18,815 nucleotides of DNA, from positions 1 to 18,815 of the forward strand of contig JAPPNT010000115.1 in assembly GCA_028873745.1 (NCBI GenBank). The letters are read 5' to 3'. The number at the start of each line of letters is the position of its first letter. Within the stretch, counting starts at the first letter, position 1. Shown here piece by piece: positions 7,601 to 14,108 of this stretch. The notes beneath the pieces are model-generated. The model ran no database searches, was not told where the DNA came from, and was given only the letters and a program-made list of their open reading frames with translations. The DNA comes from Chloroflexota bacterium (GTDB lineage Bacteria; Chloroflexota; Dehalococcoidia; Lucifugimonadales; UBA1127). The position numbers were made by a program, and so were the translations under genes.

Positions 7601-8827
7601 ATGATCGCAGGACCCTCGGGCGGCGGAGACGGCGCGCCCCAGAAGAAGCTGAACGTGGGCATCGCCGGCCTCGGCGCGGGCGCCGTGCAGGTCATCCGCG
7701 CCATGGAGGCCGCGCCCTACCTCGACATCGTGGCCGCCGCGGACACACGCCCGCAGGCCCTCTCCGCCTTCCGCGAGCGCTATGAGGGCCGCACCTACGA
7801 CAGCGTCGACGACCTCGCCAAGGACCCCAACGTCGACGTCGTCTGGGTCTCGACGCCCAACATCCACCACTGCGAAAACACCGTCGTCCTCGCCGAGAAC
7901 GGCAAGCACGTCGTCGTCGAGAAGCCAATGGCCGTGACGCTGGAGGAGGCCGAGCGCATGGTGGAAGCCGCCGAGCGCAACGGCGTCAACCTCCTCTGCG
8001 GCCACACCGCCAGCCTCATGGCAGGGTTCCGCGCCATGCGCCGGGTGATCACCTCGGGCCGTCTCGGCAAGGTCACCGCCATCAACTGCTGGTCCTACGT
8101 CGACTTCATGTTCCGCCCCCGCATGCCCCATGAGCTCGACATGGAGAACGGCGGCGCAATGCCCTACAATCAGGGCCCACACCAGTTCGACGTCGTGCGC
8201 CTCATGGGCGGCGGCATGGTCCGCAGCGTCCGCGGGATGGTGTCGAAGTGGATGGACGCCCGCACCTCGCCCGGCTACTACGTTGCCTACCTCGAGTTCG
8301 ACGACGGCGCCCCTGCAACCATCGTCAAGAACGGCTACGGCTACTTCCTCACCACGGAGCTCGTGCCGTGGGCCAGCGACATCCAGGGTCTCGATCGCAA
8401 CCGCGACATCCGCCGCGCCCTCCGCAACGGTCAGCCCTACGACGAGGCGACCGGCAAGGAGGCCCAGCGCTTCGGCGGCAGCGACACCAACACCCTCCTC
8501 GGCCCGCGCGAGAACATCACCCGCTCCGGCTTCCAGCTCGACTGCGGACTCGTCGTCGTGAGCTGCGAGGGCGGCGACATTCGCCAGGCCGACGGCGGCC
8601 TCACCATCTACGACGACGACGGCACCCACTTCATGCCCGTCGAGGGGGTCCAGGACGAGCGCATGGCAGAGCTCGACGAGATGTACCAGGCCATCACCGA
8701 GGGCCGCCCCGTCCACCACGACGGCCGCTGGGGCATGGCCACGCTGGAGTGCGTGCTGGGGATGATGCAGTCCGGCCGGGAACGGCGCGAGATCACGATG
8801 ACCCACCAGTGCCCCGCGTGGGAGTAG
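7601..8827 (+). CDS. Gfo/Idh/MocA-family NAD(P)-dependent oxidoreductase
   Basis: A 408-residue dehydrogenase. The N-terminal Rossmann domain shows VGIAGLGAGAVQ (19-30, GxGxxG), Asp48 as the likely NAD-preferring acid, STPNIHH, and the family motif VVEKPM (106-110). The C-terminal sheet domain carries the His194-x2-Asp197 motif (GPHQFDVVRLMGG), the usual catalytic-site pair. GGAG lies 6 bases upstream of the ATG. It follows the Rieske gene by 31 bases and is probably co-transcribed. In phthalate degraders, the Gfo/Idh/MocA enzyme Pht4 oxidises the cis-dihydrodiol made by a Rieske oxygenase like the one upstream, so a dihydrodiol dehydrogenase role is the best guess. Sugar or inositol dehydrogenase activity, common in this large family, cannot be excluded. 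Confidence 0.9.
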   Translation: MIAGPSGGGDGAPQKKLNVGIAGLGAGAVQVIRAMEAAPYLDIVAAADTRPQALSAFRERYEGRTYDSVDDLAKDPNVDVVWVSTPNIHHCENTVVLAENGKHVVVEKPMAVTLEEAERMVEAAERNGVNLLCGHTASLMAGFRAMRRVITSGRLGKVTAINCWSYVDFMFRPRMPHELDMENGGAMPYNQGPHQFDVVRLMGGGMVRSVRGMVSKWMDARTSPGYYVAYLEFDDGAPATIVKNGYGYFLTTELVPWASDIQGLDRNRDIRRALRNGQPYDEATGKEAQRFGGSDTNTLLGPRENITRSGFQLDCGLVVVSCEGGDIRQADGGLTIYDDDGTHFMPVEGVQDERMAELDEMYQAITEGRPVHHDGRWGMATLECVLGMMQSGRERREITMTHQCPAWE

Positions 8828-8840
8828 GCGCCCGTTTCCC

Positions 8841-8870
8841 TTGACACCGGCGCGAGGCTCCCCGTACGCT
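8841..8870 (+). promoter_or_regulatory. Candidate promoter of the TusA/DsrE/MetE operon
   Basis: TTGACA (8841-8846, perfect -35), 18-base spacer, TACGCT (8865-8870). It begins 13 bases after the MocA gene's stop and about 80 bases before the first TusA-like gene, giving the sulfur-relay genes their own transcript. Confidence 0.65.
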
Positions 8871-8952
8871 GCCTGCATCCAGTGGTAGCTGCCCCTGCAT
8901 CGTGCGCCCCACGCCGGCGCCATTCTGAGTAGCTGGCAGCCCCGGGGAGTCG

Positions 8953-9198
8953 ATGCCGGAGCGAAACGTGACCTCGGACGACATACGCGCCGACGCCGAG
9001 TGGGACGCTGGCCTCCTCGGTTGCGGCGAGATCCTCATCCTCCTGCGCGGCCGCATGCAGCCCCTTGTGACGGGGCAGGTGCTCAAGCTCACCGCCCGCG
9101 ACCAGGCCGCGCCCGTCGAGATGCCCGCGTGGTGCCGCCTCACCAGCCGCACCCTCCTCCGCGCAGACCACCCCCACTACTGGATCAAACAACGCTAG
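8953..9198 (+). CDS. TusA-like small sulfur-carrier protein (variant motif)
   Basis: An 81-residue cytoplasmic protein resembling the TusA/SirA fold. It shows a first-strand cysteine in LLGCGEILILLRGRM (Cys24), then QVLKLTARDQAAP, MPAWCRLTSRTLL with a second Cys61, and a terminal aromatic strand HYWIKQR. Classical TusA proteins carry the sulfur on a Cys in a CPxP motif; here that position reads C-G-E-I, so persulfide chemistry is likely but not certain. The start has GGGGAG only 3 bases upstream; a GTG at 8968 is an alternative. It begins a three-gene unit, 17 bases before the DsrE-like gene. The same PAWCRLTS motif recurs in the N-terminal domain of the fusion protein two genes on, showing they are paralogous. 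Its sulfur donor and acceptor are unknown. Confidence 0.75.
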   Translation: MPERNVTSDDIRADAEWDAGLLGCGEILILLRGRMQPLVTGQVLKLTARDQAAPVEMPAWCRLTSRTLLRADHPHYWIKQR

Positions 9199-9215
9199 GC
9201 ACAAGGAGCACGTCA

Positions 9216-9578
9216 ATGGCTGGACAGTTCTGCGTCTTCCTCACCCGCGCCCTCGACGACCCCGACCGCGCAACCGTCGCATTCGTCATCGCCAACGCCT
9301 CCCTCGGCTCGGAGAAGGACACCGTCGTCTTCCTCAGCACGGAGGGCGTCCGCCTCTCCCAGAAGGGCTACGCCGACGGCGTCCACGAGGACGGTTTCCT
9401 GCCGCTGAAGGACCTGATGGACAACTTCACCGGGGCCGGCGGCACCATCTACGTCTGCTCGCCCTGCTTCAACAAGCGCGGCCTCGACGCCGAGAACCTC
9501 GTCGACGGCGCCCAGATCGTCGGTGGCGCGGTGCTCGTCGAGTACCTGTCGAACGGCGCGGCGAGCGTCTCGTTCTAG
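9216..9578 (+). CDS. DsrE-family protein
   Basis: A 120-residue protein of the DsrE/F-like fold, a family of cytoplasmic sulfur-relay proteins that carry persulfides on Cys. It shows RATVAFVIANASLGSEKDTVVFLSTEGVRL (about 18-47, the nucleotide-like Rossmann start), PLKDLMDNF, then TIYVCSPCFNKRGL with Cys81 and Cys84, the usual site of the carrier cysteine (VCxPC type), and DGAQIVGGAVLVEYL. ATG at 9216 has AAGGAG 7 bases upstream; an in-frame extension upstream lies in another gene's sequence. It sits 17 bases from each neighbour, between two TusA-like domains, so it probably exchanges sulfur with them. The biochemical partner is inferred from this arrangement. Confidence 0.85.
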   Translation: MAGQFCVFLTRALDDPDRATVAFVIANASLGSEKDTVVFLSTEGVRLSQKGYADGVHEDGFLPLKDLMDNFTGAGGTIYVCSPCFNKRGLDAENLVDGAQIVGGAVLVEYLSNGAASVSF

Positions 9579-9595
9579 CGGACACGGAGCGCCGC

Positions 9596-11113
9596 ATGGA
9601 CCCCGTCGCAAGCCACGGCCACACGCCCGACGTCAGCTTTGACGGCGGCAACCTCGACTGCGGCAGCGGCCTGCTCCTCCTCATCCGCCGCCACATCGAC
9701 CCGCTGGAGCGCGGCGGCCTGCTGGAGATCCTCTCCACCGACGCCACCGTTGAGGTCGAACTGCCCGCGTGGTGCCGCCTCACGAGCAACGAGCTCGTCT
9801 CCTGGACGCGGGAGGGCAAGCAGCGCAGCTTCCTCGTCTGCAAGGGCACCCTCGCCGAGCGCGCCTCCGCCGTCGCCGAGGCCCCCGCGACGATCGCCGC
9901 CGTTCACGAGCGGGTGCCCGTGACCATTCCGGCATCGCTGCCGAAGCCGCAGCCCGCGCCCGCCCTCGCGCCGCTGTCCGTTATGGGCGTCGGGAGCTGG
10001 CCGCGCCCCCGCTGGATGCTGCAGGCCGTCCACGACCGCTTCCGGGGCCGCCTCTCCGACGCCGACTACCAGGCCACCGCCGACGACGCCGTCCGCCTCT
10101 GCGTCGATGCGCAGCTCCGCGCCGGCGCCGACGTCCTTACCGACGGCGAGCAGCGCCGAGACAGCTACGCCAGTTTCGTCGGCGGCCTCCTGGACAATTG
10201 CCAGCTCATCCCCCTCAGCGACCTCACCGCCATGGTCGACGACCCGGACAAGTTCGAGCGTGAGCTCCGCGCCCTCGACGTCCCGGCGGCGGAGGTCCGC
10301 CACCCCGTCGTCTTCGGCCACCTCGGCCGCAGCCACTCCCTCGCCGTCCATGAGCTCGAGTTCGTCCGCGAGTGCGCCGACCGCCCCGTGAAGGTCACCC
10401 TCCCCGGCCCCTACCTCCTCACCCGCACCATGTGGCTCGACTGCCTCAAGGAGATGCCCTACGGCACCCGCGAGGATCTTGCCCGCGACGTCGTCCGCGT
10501 GCTGCGGGAGGAGCTGTACTTCCTGCTCGCCTCCGGCGCGTCTCTCGTCCAGTTCGACGAGCCTGTGCTGACCGAGGTGGTCCACGGGGCGCAGTCCGGC
10601 AACCGCAGCTTCATGTGCGGCGCCCTGAGCGAGAAGCTGGAGCCGGGCCTAGAGCTGGACTTCGCCGTGGGTCTGCTGAACGAGGTCACCCGCGGCCTGC
10701 CGACAGAGCGCCTCGGCCTCCACGTCTGCCGCGGCAACTGGACGCCCGACGAGTCCGCCGCCCTCGCGGGCGACTACACGCCCTTGCTCGACGCCCTCTC
10801 CCGCGCCGAGGTAGGCACGCTCTTCCTCGAGCTTTCGACGCCCCGCGCCGGCGAGGCCGCCGTTCTGAAGGCGCTCCCGGACGACAAGCGCATAGCCGTG
10901 GGCGTGGTCAATCAGAAGCTGGACACTGTGGAGTCACCGGAGGATGTCGCGGGGAGAATCGAGCAGGCCATCAACCTCTTCGGCGAGGAGCGCGTCCTGC
11001 TGACGCCGGACTGCGGCTTCGCCACCTTCGCCGACAACCCCGTCGCGTCGGCGCGGACGGCGGAGGCCAAGCTCCGCGCCATCGTCGAGGCGCGGGACCG
11101 CGTCCGGGGCTAG
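9596..11113 (+). CDS. TusA-like domain fused to MetE-type methyltransferase core
   Basis: A 505-residue fusion. Residues 15-85 are a TusA-like domain (GGNLDCGSGLLLLIRRHIDPL, LPAWCRLTSNELVSW, RSFLVCKG; Cys22, Cys60, Cys82). A Pro/Ala linker (about 105-128) leads to a MetE C-terminal barrel (129-500), the zinc-dependent core of cobalamin-independent methionine synthase. The zinc ligands are all present: His376 and Cys378 (GLHVCRGNW), Glu412 (LFLELSTPRAG) and Cys473 (TPDCGFATF). The Glu-to-Cys interval of 61 matches that of E. coli MetE. Other landmarks are LTDGEQRRD and QFDEPVL. The folate-binding N-terminal half of classical MetE is missing, so the methyl donor is unlikely to be polyglutamyl-methyltetrahydrofolate used in the usual way; a corrinoid donor is possible. 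Start: CGGAGC upstream, 17 bases after DsrE. Substrate unknown: homocysteine, another thiol, or the carrier's own persulfide. Confidence 0.9.
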   Translation: MDPVASHGHTPDVSFDGGNLDCGSGLLLLIRRHIDPLERGGLLEILSTDATVEVELPAWCRLTSNELVSWTREGKQRSFLVCKGTLAERASAVAEAPATIAAVHERVPVTIPASLPKPQPAPALAPLSVMGVGSWPRPRWMLQAVHDRFRGRLSDADYQATADDAVRLCVDAQLRAGADVLTDGEQRRDSYASFVGGLLDNCQLIPLSDLTAMVDDPDKFERELRALDVPAAEVRHPVVFGHLGRSHSLAVHELEFVRECADRPVKVTLPGPYLLTRTMWLDCLKEMPYGTREDLARDVVRVLREELYFLLASGASLVQFDEPVLTEVVHGAQSGNRSFMCGALSEKLEPGLELDFAVGLLNEVTRGLPTERLGLHVCRGNWTPDESAALAGDYTPLLDALSRAEVGTLFLELSTPRAGEAAVLKALPDDKRIAVGVVNQKLDTVESPEDVAGRIEQAINLFGEERVLLTPDCGFATFADNPVASARTAEAKLRAIVEARDRVRG

Positions 11114-12393
11114 TCCACCACGCGCTGGAACGCCCGCAGGAACCGAGGGCCAACGTCCGCCAGCTCCTCCACTGAGGCGTAGCTGAGCGCCAGACGCACG
11201 TGCGACGTGTCCGCCGCCTCCCGCTCCTTGTAGAAGTTGGAGCCCGCGGCGAACAGGACACCCTCGACTGCAGCCTCTCGCATGAAGTCCTGCGTCGTGG
11301 CGCCGATGCACTCTCCCCAGAGGAAGAAGCCGCCCTTGGGGTCCTCGAAGCGCAGGTACGGCTCGCAGTGCTCCCGCAGAGAGTTGGCCAAGGTCTCGCT
11401 CTTGCGGCGGTAGATGTCCCGCAGCATGTCGACATGCGGCTCCAGCTCGCCGCTGCCCACGTAGAGGGCCAGGGCCCGGTGCAGCAGCGGGCTGCCGCCC
11501 ATGTCGAACCGGACGCGGCCCACGGACTCGATCACCGGCAGCCGGGCCTGGATCCAGCCGACGCGCAGGCCCGTCGCGACGACCTTGCTGAAGCTGCCCA
11601 CTTGGATTACGCCGTAACCGTCGGCGATGGCATACAGTGAGGGCGGCGGCGGTTCGTCAAAGTAGAGCTCCGTGTAGGCCATGTCCTCCAGCAGGAAGAC
11701 CCGGTGCCGTGCGCAGACCTCCACCAGCTTCTCCCGCACGGCCAGCGACATGTTGGCGCCGGTGGGGTTGTGGTGGTCCGGGACCGTGTAGAGCAGCTTG
11801 GCTCGCTTGCCCTCCGCCTCCAGCCGCTGCAGCGCCTCCTCAACCCGGTCGGCATAGCCGTCGTCCTCGCCCAGGTCCGCCTCCACGATCTCGCAAAGGT
11901 GTCCGCGGATGGTCCGCAGCGATCCCGCGAAGTTGGGCCGTTCGACGATGCAGACGTCGCCGGGGTTGAGGAAGGTGTCGCACACCGCGTCGATGCCGCC
12001 GGAGCTCCCGTGGGTGACGAGGAAGTTCTCGACGCCGAGCTGCACGCCCTGGATGCGGCCCTGCCGGTCGGCTAGCACCTGCCGCAGGTCCTCGAAGCCG
12101 AAGATGCCGCCGTAACGCAGCGCCGCCTCCGATGTGGTCTCGAACACGCGGTTGATTGCATTCTGCAGGCCGGACACCGGCAGCGAGTCCGGGTCCGGGA
12201 TGCCGCCGCCAAGGTTGATGGGCGCGCGGTGCTCGGTCGTCGAGAAGGTGATGGACCGACCCTGGGTCCCCGCCTCGGTCGGGCTGATGGCGGGCAGCAC
12301 GGCCGCCGACCGCGCCAGCAGCTCAGCTACGTCCTGTCCCTCCCAGTGCCTGGCGGCGATCTCGGCCCTGCTTCTCGCATTTGTCTGGGTCAT
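11110..12393 (-). CDS. PLP-dependent class I/II aminotransferase (LysN/MocR-like)
   Basis: A 427-residue fold-type I aminotransferase like 2-aminoadipate/aromatic amino acid aminotransferases. The PLP-binding Lys is Lys270 in VGSFSKVVATGLRVGW, with Arg277 behind it. VPDHHNPTG holds Asn209, LLEDMAYTELYFDE holds Asp237 and Tyr240, and THVRLALSY holds the carboxylate-binding Arg. No winged-helix DNA-binding domain is attached, so it is an enzyme rather than a MocR regulator. ATG with GGAG about 8 bases upstream. It is convergent with the MetE-fusion gene and overlaps it by four bases (a shared CTAG). It is divergent from the class II aldolase. The amino donor and acceptor are not determined by sequence; possible links to methionine or lysine metabolism are speculation. 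Confidence 0.92.
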   Translation of the reverse strand: MTQTNARSRAEIAARHWEGQDVAELLARSAAVLPAISPTEAGTQGRSITFSTTEHRAPINLGGGIPDPDSLPVSGLQNAINRVFETTSEAALRYGGIFGFEDLRQVLADRQGRIQGVQLGVENFLVTHGSSGGIDAVCDTFLNPGDVCIVERPNFAGSLRTIRGHLCEIVEADLGEDDGYADRVEEALQRLEAEGKRAKLLYTVPDHHNPTGANMSLAVREKLVEVCARHRVFLLEDMAYTELYFDEPPPPSLYAIADGYGVIQVGSFSKVVATGLRVGWIQARLPVIESVGRVRFDMGGSPLLHRALALYVGSGELEPHVDMLRDIYRRKSETLANSLREHCEPYLRFEDPKGGFFLWGECIGATTQDFMREAAVEGVLFAAGSNFYKEREAADTSHVRLALSYASVEELADVGPRFLRAFQRVVD

Positions 12394-12416
12394 GGCAATC
12401 TCCAGTATTTGCGTTC

Positions 12417-12444
12417 CGTATACCCTCAGTCTACGAAATCCGAA
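12417..12444 (-). promoter_or_regulatory. Weak candidate promoter of aminotransferase gene
   Basis: On the minus strand, TTCGGA, a 16-base spacer and TATACG (complement of 12417-12422) lie about 24 bases upstream of the ATG. The match is mediocre. Confidence 0.25.
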
Positions 12445-12463
12445 CCCTTATGTCGATGCGCCC

Positions 12464-12492
12464 TTGCCGCCGCGCGCCGCAGCGGCCATAAT
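12464..12492 (+). promoter_or_regulatory. Candidate promoter of class II aldolase gene
   Basis: TTGCCG (12464-12469), 17-base spacer, CATAAT (12487-12492, five of six consensus -10 bases). It is 32 bases upstream of the ATG, in the 131-base gap between divergent genes. Confidence 0.6.
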
Positions 12493-12524
12493 CCCCGCAA
12501 CCAACGCCCACAGGAGGACTTCCC

Positions 12525-13211
12525 ATGGCGACGGCCAAGCTCTCCGACTACAGAAAGATCATCGCGGACGCCGCCGAACGGCTGGTCAAGTCCGGCATCC
12601 TCACCAAGAGCAACCACGGCAACATCAGCGCCAAGATCCCCGGCTCGGACACCTTCCTGCTGACCTCCGTCAGCAACCTGGCGCAGATCACGATGGACAA
12701 CATTGGCCTCTTCGACCTCGAGAACAACCTGCTCGACGGCTCCGTCATGCCCATCAGCGCCGAGATCATCCCCATGCACGGCATCGTCTACAAGACGCGC
12801 CCCGATTCCGGCGGCGCCCTCCACACGCACTCTCCCTTCGCGACGGCCTTCGCCGTCGCCAGCCGCGCCATGCCCGTGTCCTATGAGCCGATGGTGCGCT
12901 TCGGCATGGCCGAGGGCGTCCCGGTGGCCGGCTACGGCCCCCGCGGCTCCCAGGAGTCCGTCGACAACATCGAGAAGGTGCTCAACGGGCAGGACAACCT
13001 CCGCGGCATCCTGCTGGAGAACCACGGCGTGCTCACCTTCGGGGCAGACGTCCCCGCTGCCGTCGACGCCAACCTGGTCATGGAGGAGTGCGCGGAGATC
13101 ATCATGTACGCCTACAACCTCGGCGGCCCCAAGGAGATCCCCGTCGACATGCGCGTCGCCGCCCAGCAGCGCGCCCAGTCCTTCGCCGCCATCGGCGAGC
13201 GCCGCGCCTAG
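12525..13211 (+). CDS. Class II aldolase/adducin-family protein
   Basis: A 228-residue zinc enzyme of the class II aldolase/adducin fold. The metal ligands are His100 and His102 (ALHTHSPFATAFA) and His167 (LLENHGVLTFG). Substrate-loop motifs are SNHGNISAK (29-37) and SAEIIPMHGIVYK, where Glu80 sits at the usual catalytic acid position. AGGAGG is 7 bases before the ATG. The family includes sugar-phosphate aldolases, methylthioribulose-1-phosphate dehydratase (MtnB) and aromatic decarboxylases such as the 3,4-dihydroxyphthalate decarboxylase of Gram-positive phthalate degraders. Given the Rieske/MocA pair upstream, a decarboxylase role is tempting; given the nearby MetE fusion, an MtnB-like role is also possible. 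Neither is settled by these motifs. It has its own promoter. Confidence 0.88.
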   Translation: MATAKLSDYRKIIADAAERLVKSGILTKSNHGNISAKIPGSDTFLLTSVSNLAQITMDNIGLFDLENNLLDGSVMPISAEIIPMHGIVYKTRPDSGGALHTHSPFATAFAVASRAMPVSYEPMVRFGMAEGVPVAGYGPRGSQESVDNIEKVLNGQDNLRGILLENHGVLTFGADVPAAVDANLVMEECAEIIMYAYNLGGPKEIPVDMRVAAQQRAQSFAAIGERRA

Positions 13212-13220
13212 CCGCCCTAG

Positions 13221-13280
13221 CCCCGTTCGCCCTGAGCTTGTCGAAGGGTCACCGTCGCGAACCCTGGGCCTGTCGCGGGG
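13221..13280. repeat. Interspersed repeat (mistranslates as FALSLSKG / RPELVEG) with a degenerate second copy
   Basis: The first copy covers 13221-13248 with core CCCTGAGCTTGTCGAAGGG (13230-13248); imperfect arms TTCG and CGAA could pair. A second, diverged copy CCCTGGGCCTGTCGCGGGG (13262-13280) matches 15 of 19 core positions and starts 32 bases after the first. I recognise this as a very widespread intergenic repeat, often misread as peptides ending FALSLSKG or RPELVEG. It lies between the aldolase stop and the next promoter; it may act as a mobile REP-like unit or in transcript end processing. Confidence 0.7.
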
Positions 13281-13288
13281 GCTCGTCG

Positions 13289-13317
13289 TTGCCTATGCCC
13301 GGCGCCTCTGGTACACT
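13289..13317 (+). promoter_or_regulatory. Candidate promoter of NIPSNAP gene
   Basis: TTGCCT (13289-13294), 17-base spacer, TACACT (13312-13317). It lies 44 bases upstream of the ATG, directly after the interspersed repeat. Confidence 0.6.
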
Positions 13318-13361
13318 CCCGGCGCCGTAAGGAAATCACGTCCGCACAGGAGGATTGTCAG

Positions 13362-13991
13362 ATGATCTATGAGATGCGACGGTACACCCTGCATCCCGGC
13401 AAGACGGGCGAGTGGGTCAAGGCCTTCTGCGACGCCTACGAGGTCCGCGCCCAGTACTCCCCCCTCGGCGCACTGTTCCAGACAGAGATCGGGCCCCTGA
13501 ACGAGGTCATCCACATCTGGCCGTACGAGAGCCTGCAGCACCGGGCCGACACCCGCGCCGCAGCGGCCAAGGACGCCAGCGGCAAGTGGCCGCCGTCGTC
13601 GGCCGTACACTGCCTCGCGACTCAGGAGACCGACATTCTCGACCCCATCCCCGGCATGGAGCCGTGGGACGGCACGCCGCAGGAGTGGGGCGGCATCTAC
13701 GAGCTCCGGCAGTACACCTACGCCCCCGGCGCCCTCCGCGACGTCGTCAAGGCCTTCAGTGAGGCGCTGCCCGGCCGCAACGAGATCTACCCGGTCGCCG
13801 GCATCTTCACGTCCCAGCTCGGCAACCTGAACCGCCTGTACCAGCTCTTCCCCTACAAGGACTGGGACCACCGTGACGAGGTCCGCAAGTCCTACCTCTC
13901 GTCCGGCGTCTGGCCCCCGCACTCCGACGCCCGCCCGCAGCACCAGCTCGTCCGCCACATGCTGCCGGCGCCGTGCTCGACGCTGCATTAG
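13362..13991 (+). CDS. Two-domain NIPSNAP family protein
   Basis: A 209-residue protein with two tandem NIPSNAP (dimeric alpha-beta barrel) domains: residues 1-95, starting MIYEMRRYTLHPGKTGEWVKAF, and 112-207, starting IYELRQYTYAPGALRDVVKAF. Both have the E-x-R-x-Y-T entry strand, a G-x-L/F-x-x-x-x-G-x-L-N turn (ALFQTEIGPLNEV and GIFTSQLGNLNRL) and a tryptophan-proline segment (KWPPSS and VWPPHS). Bacterial NIPSNAP proteins often sit beside oxidative catabolic genes, but their reactions are mostly unknown. AGGAGG lies about 8 bases before the ATG. It is a single-gene unit ending at a strong intrinsic terminator. It may serve the same catabolic pathway as its neighbours; that is inference from position only. 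Confidence 0.9.
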   Translation: MIYEMRRYTLHPGKTGEWVKAFCDAYEVRAQYSPLGALFQTEIGPLNEVIHIWPYESLQHRADTRAAAAKDASGKWPPSSAVHCLATQETDILDPIPGMEPWDGTPQEWGGIYELRQYTYAPGALRDVVKAFSEALPGRNEIYPVAGIFTSQLGNLNRLYQLFPYKDWDHRDEVRKSYLSSGVWPPHSDARPQHQLVRHMLPAPCSTLH

Positions 13992-14016
13992 GCGTGTGCA
14001 ATCCCCGAGCGTAAAT

Positions 14017-14052
14017 GAGGGCGGGAGGCCTGGACCTCCCGCCCTCTTCTTT
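14017..14052 (+). terminator. Intrinsic (rho-independent) terminator after NIPSNAP gene
   Basis: GAGGGCGGGAGG (14017-14028) and CCTCCCGCCCTC (14035-14046) form a perfect 12-bp stem with a 6-base loop, followed by TTCTTT. It lies 25 bases after the NIPSNAP stop and ends that transcript before the ABC permease promoter. Confidence 0.92.
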
Positions 14053-14073
14053 CCGGCCCCATAACTGCCATCA

Positions 14074-14102
14074 TTGCGCCCACCCTGCGCCGAAAGTACC
14101 CT
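14074..14102 (+). promoter_or_regulatory. Candidate promoter giving a leaderless ABC permease mRNA
   Basis: TTGCGC (14074-14079), 17-base spacer, TACCCT (14097-14102). Only six bases separate the -10 from the ATG at 14109, so transcription would start on or next to the start codon. No ribosome binding site is present, consistent with leaderless translation. Confidence 0.5.
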
Positions 14103-14108
14103 CTCCCC

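Noticed and set aside
5968..8923. Two long minus-strand open frames opposite the Rieske and MocA genes
   Set aside because: Both are low-complexity Val/Ala/Gly/Asp shadows of well-supported plus-strand genes with matching codon bias.
11110..12393. MocR-type transcription regulator
   Set aside because: The aminotransferase fold is complete but there is no N-terminal winged-helix domain; the first 50 residues show no such motif.
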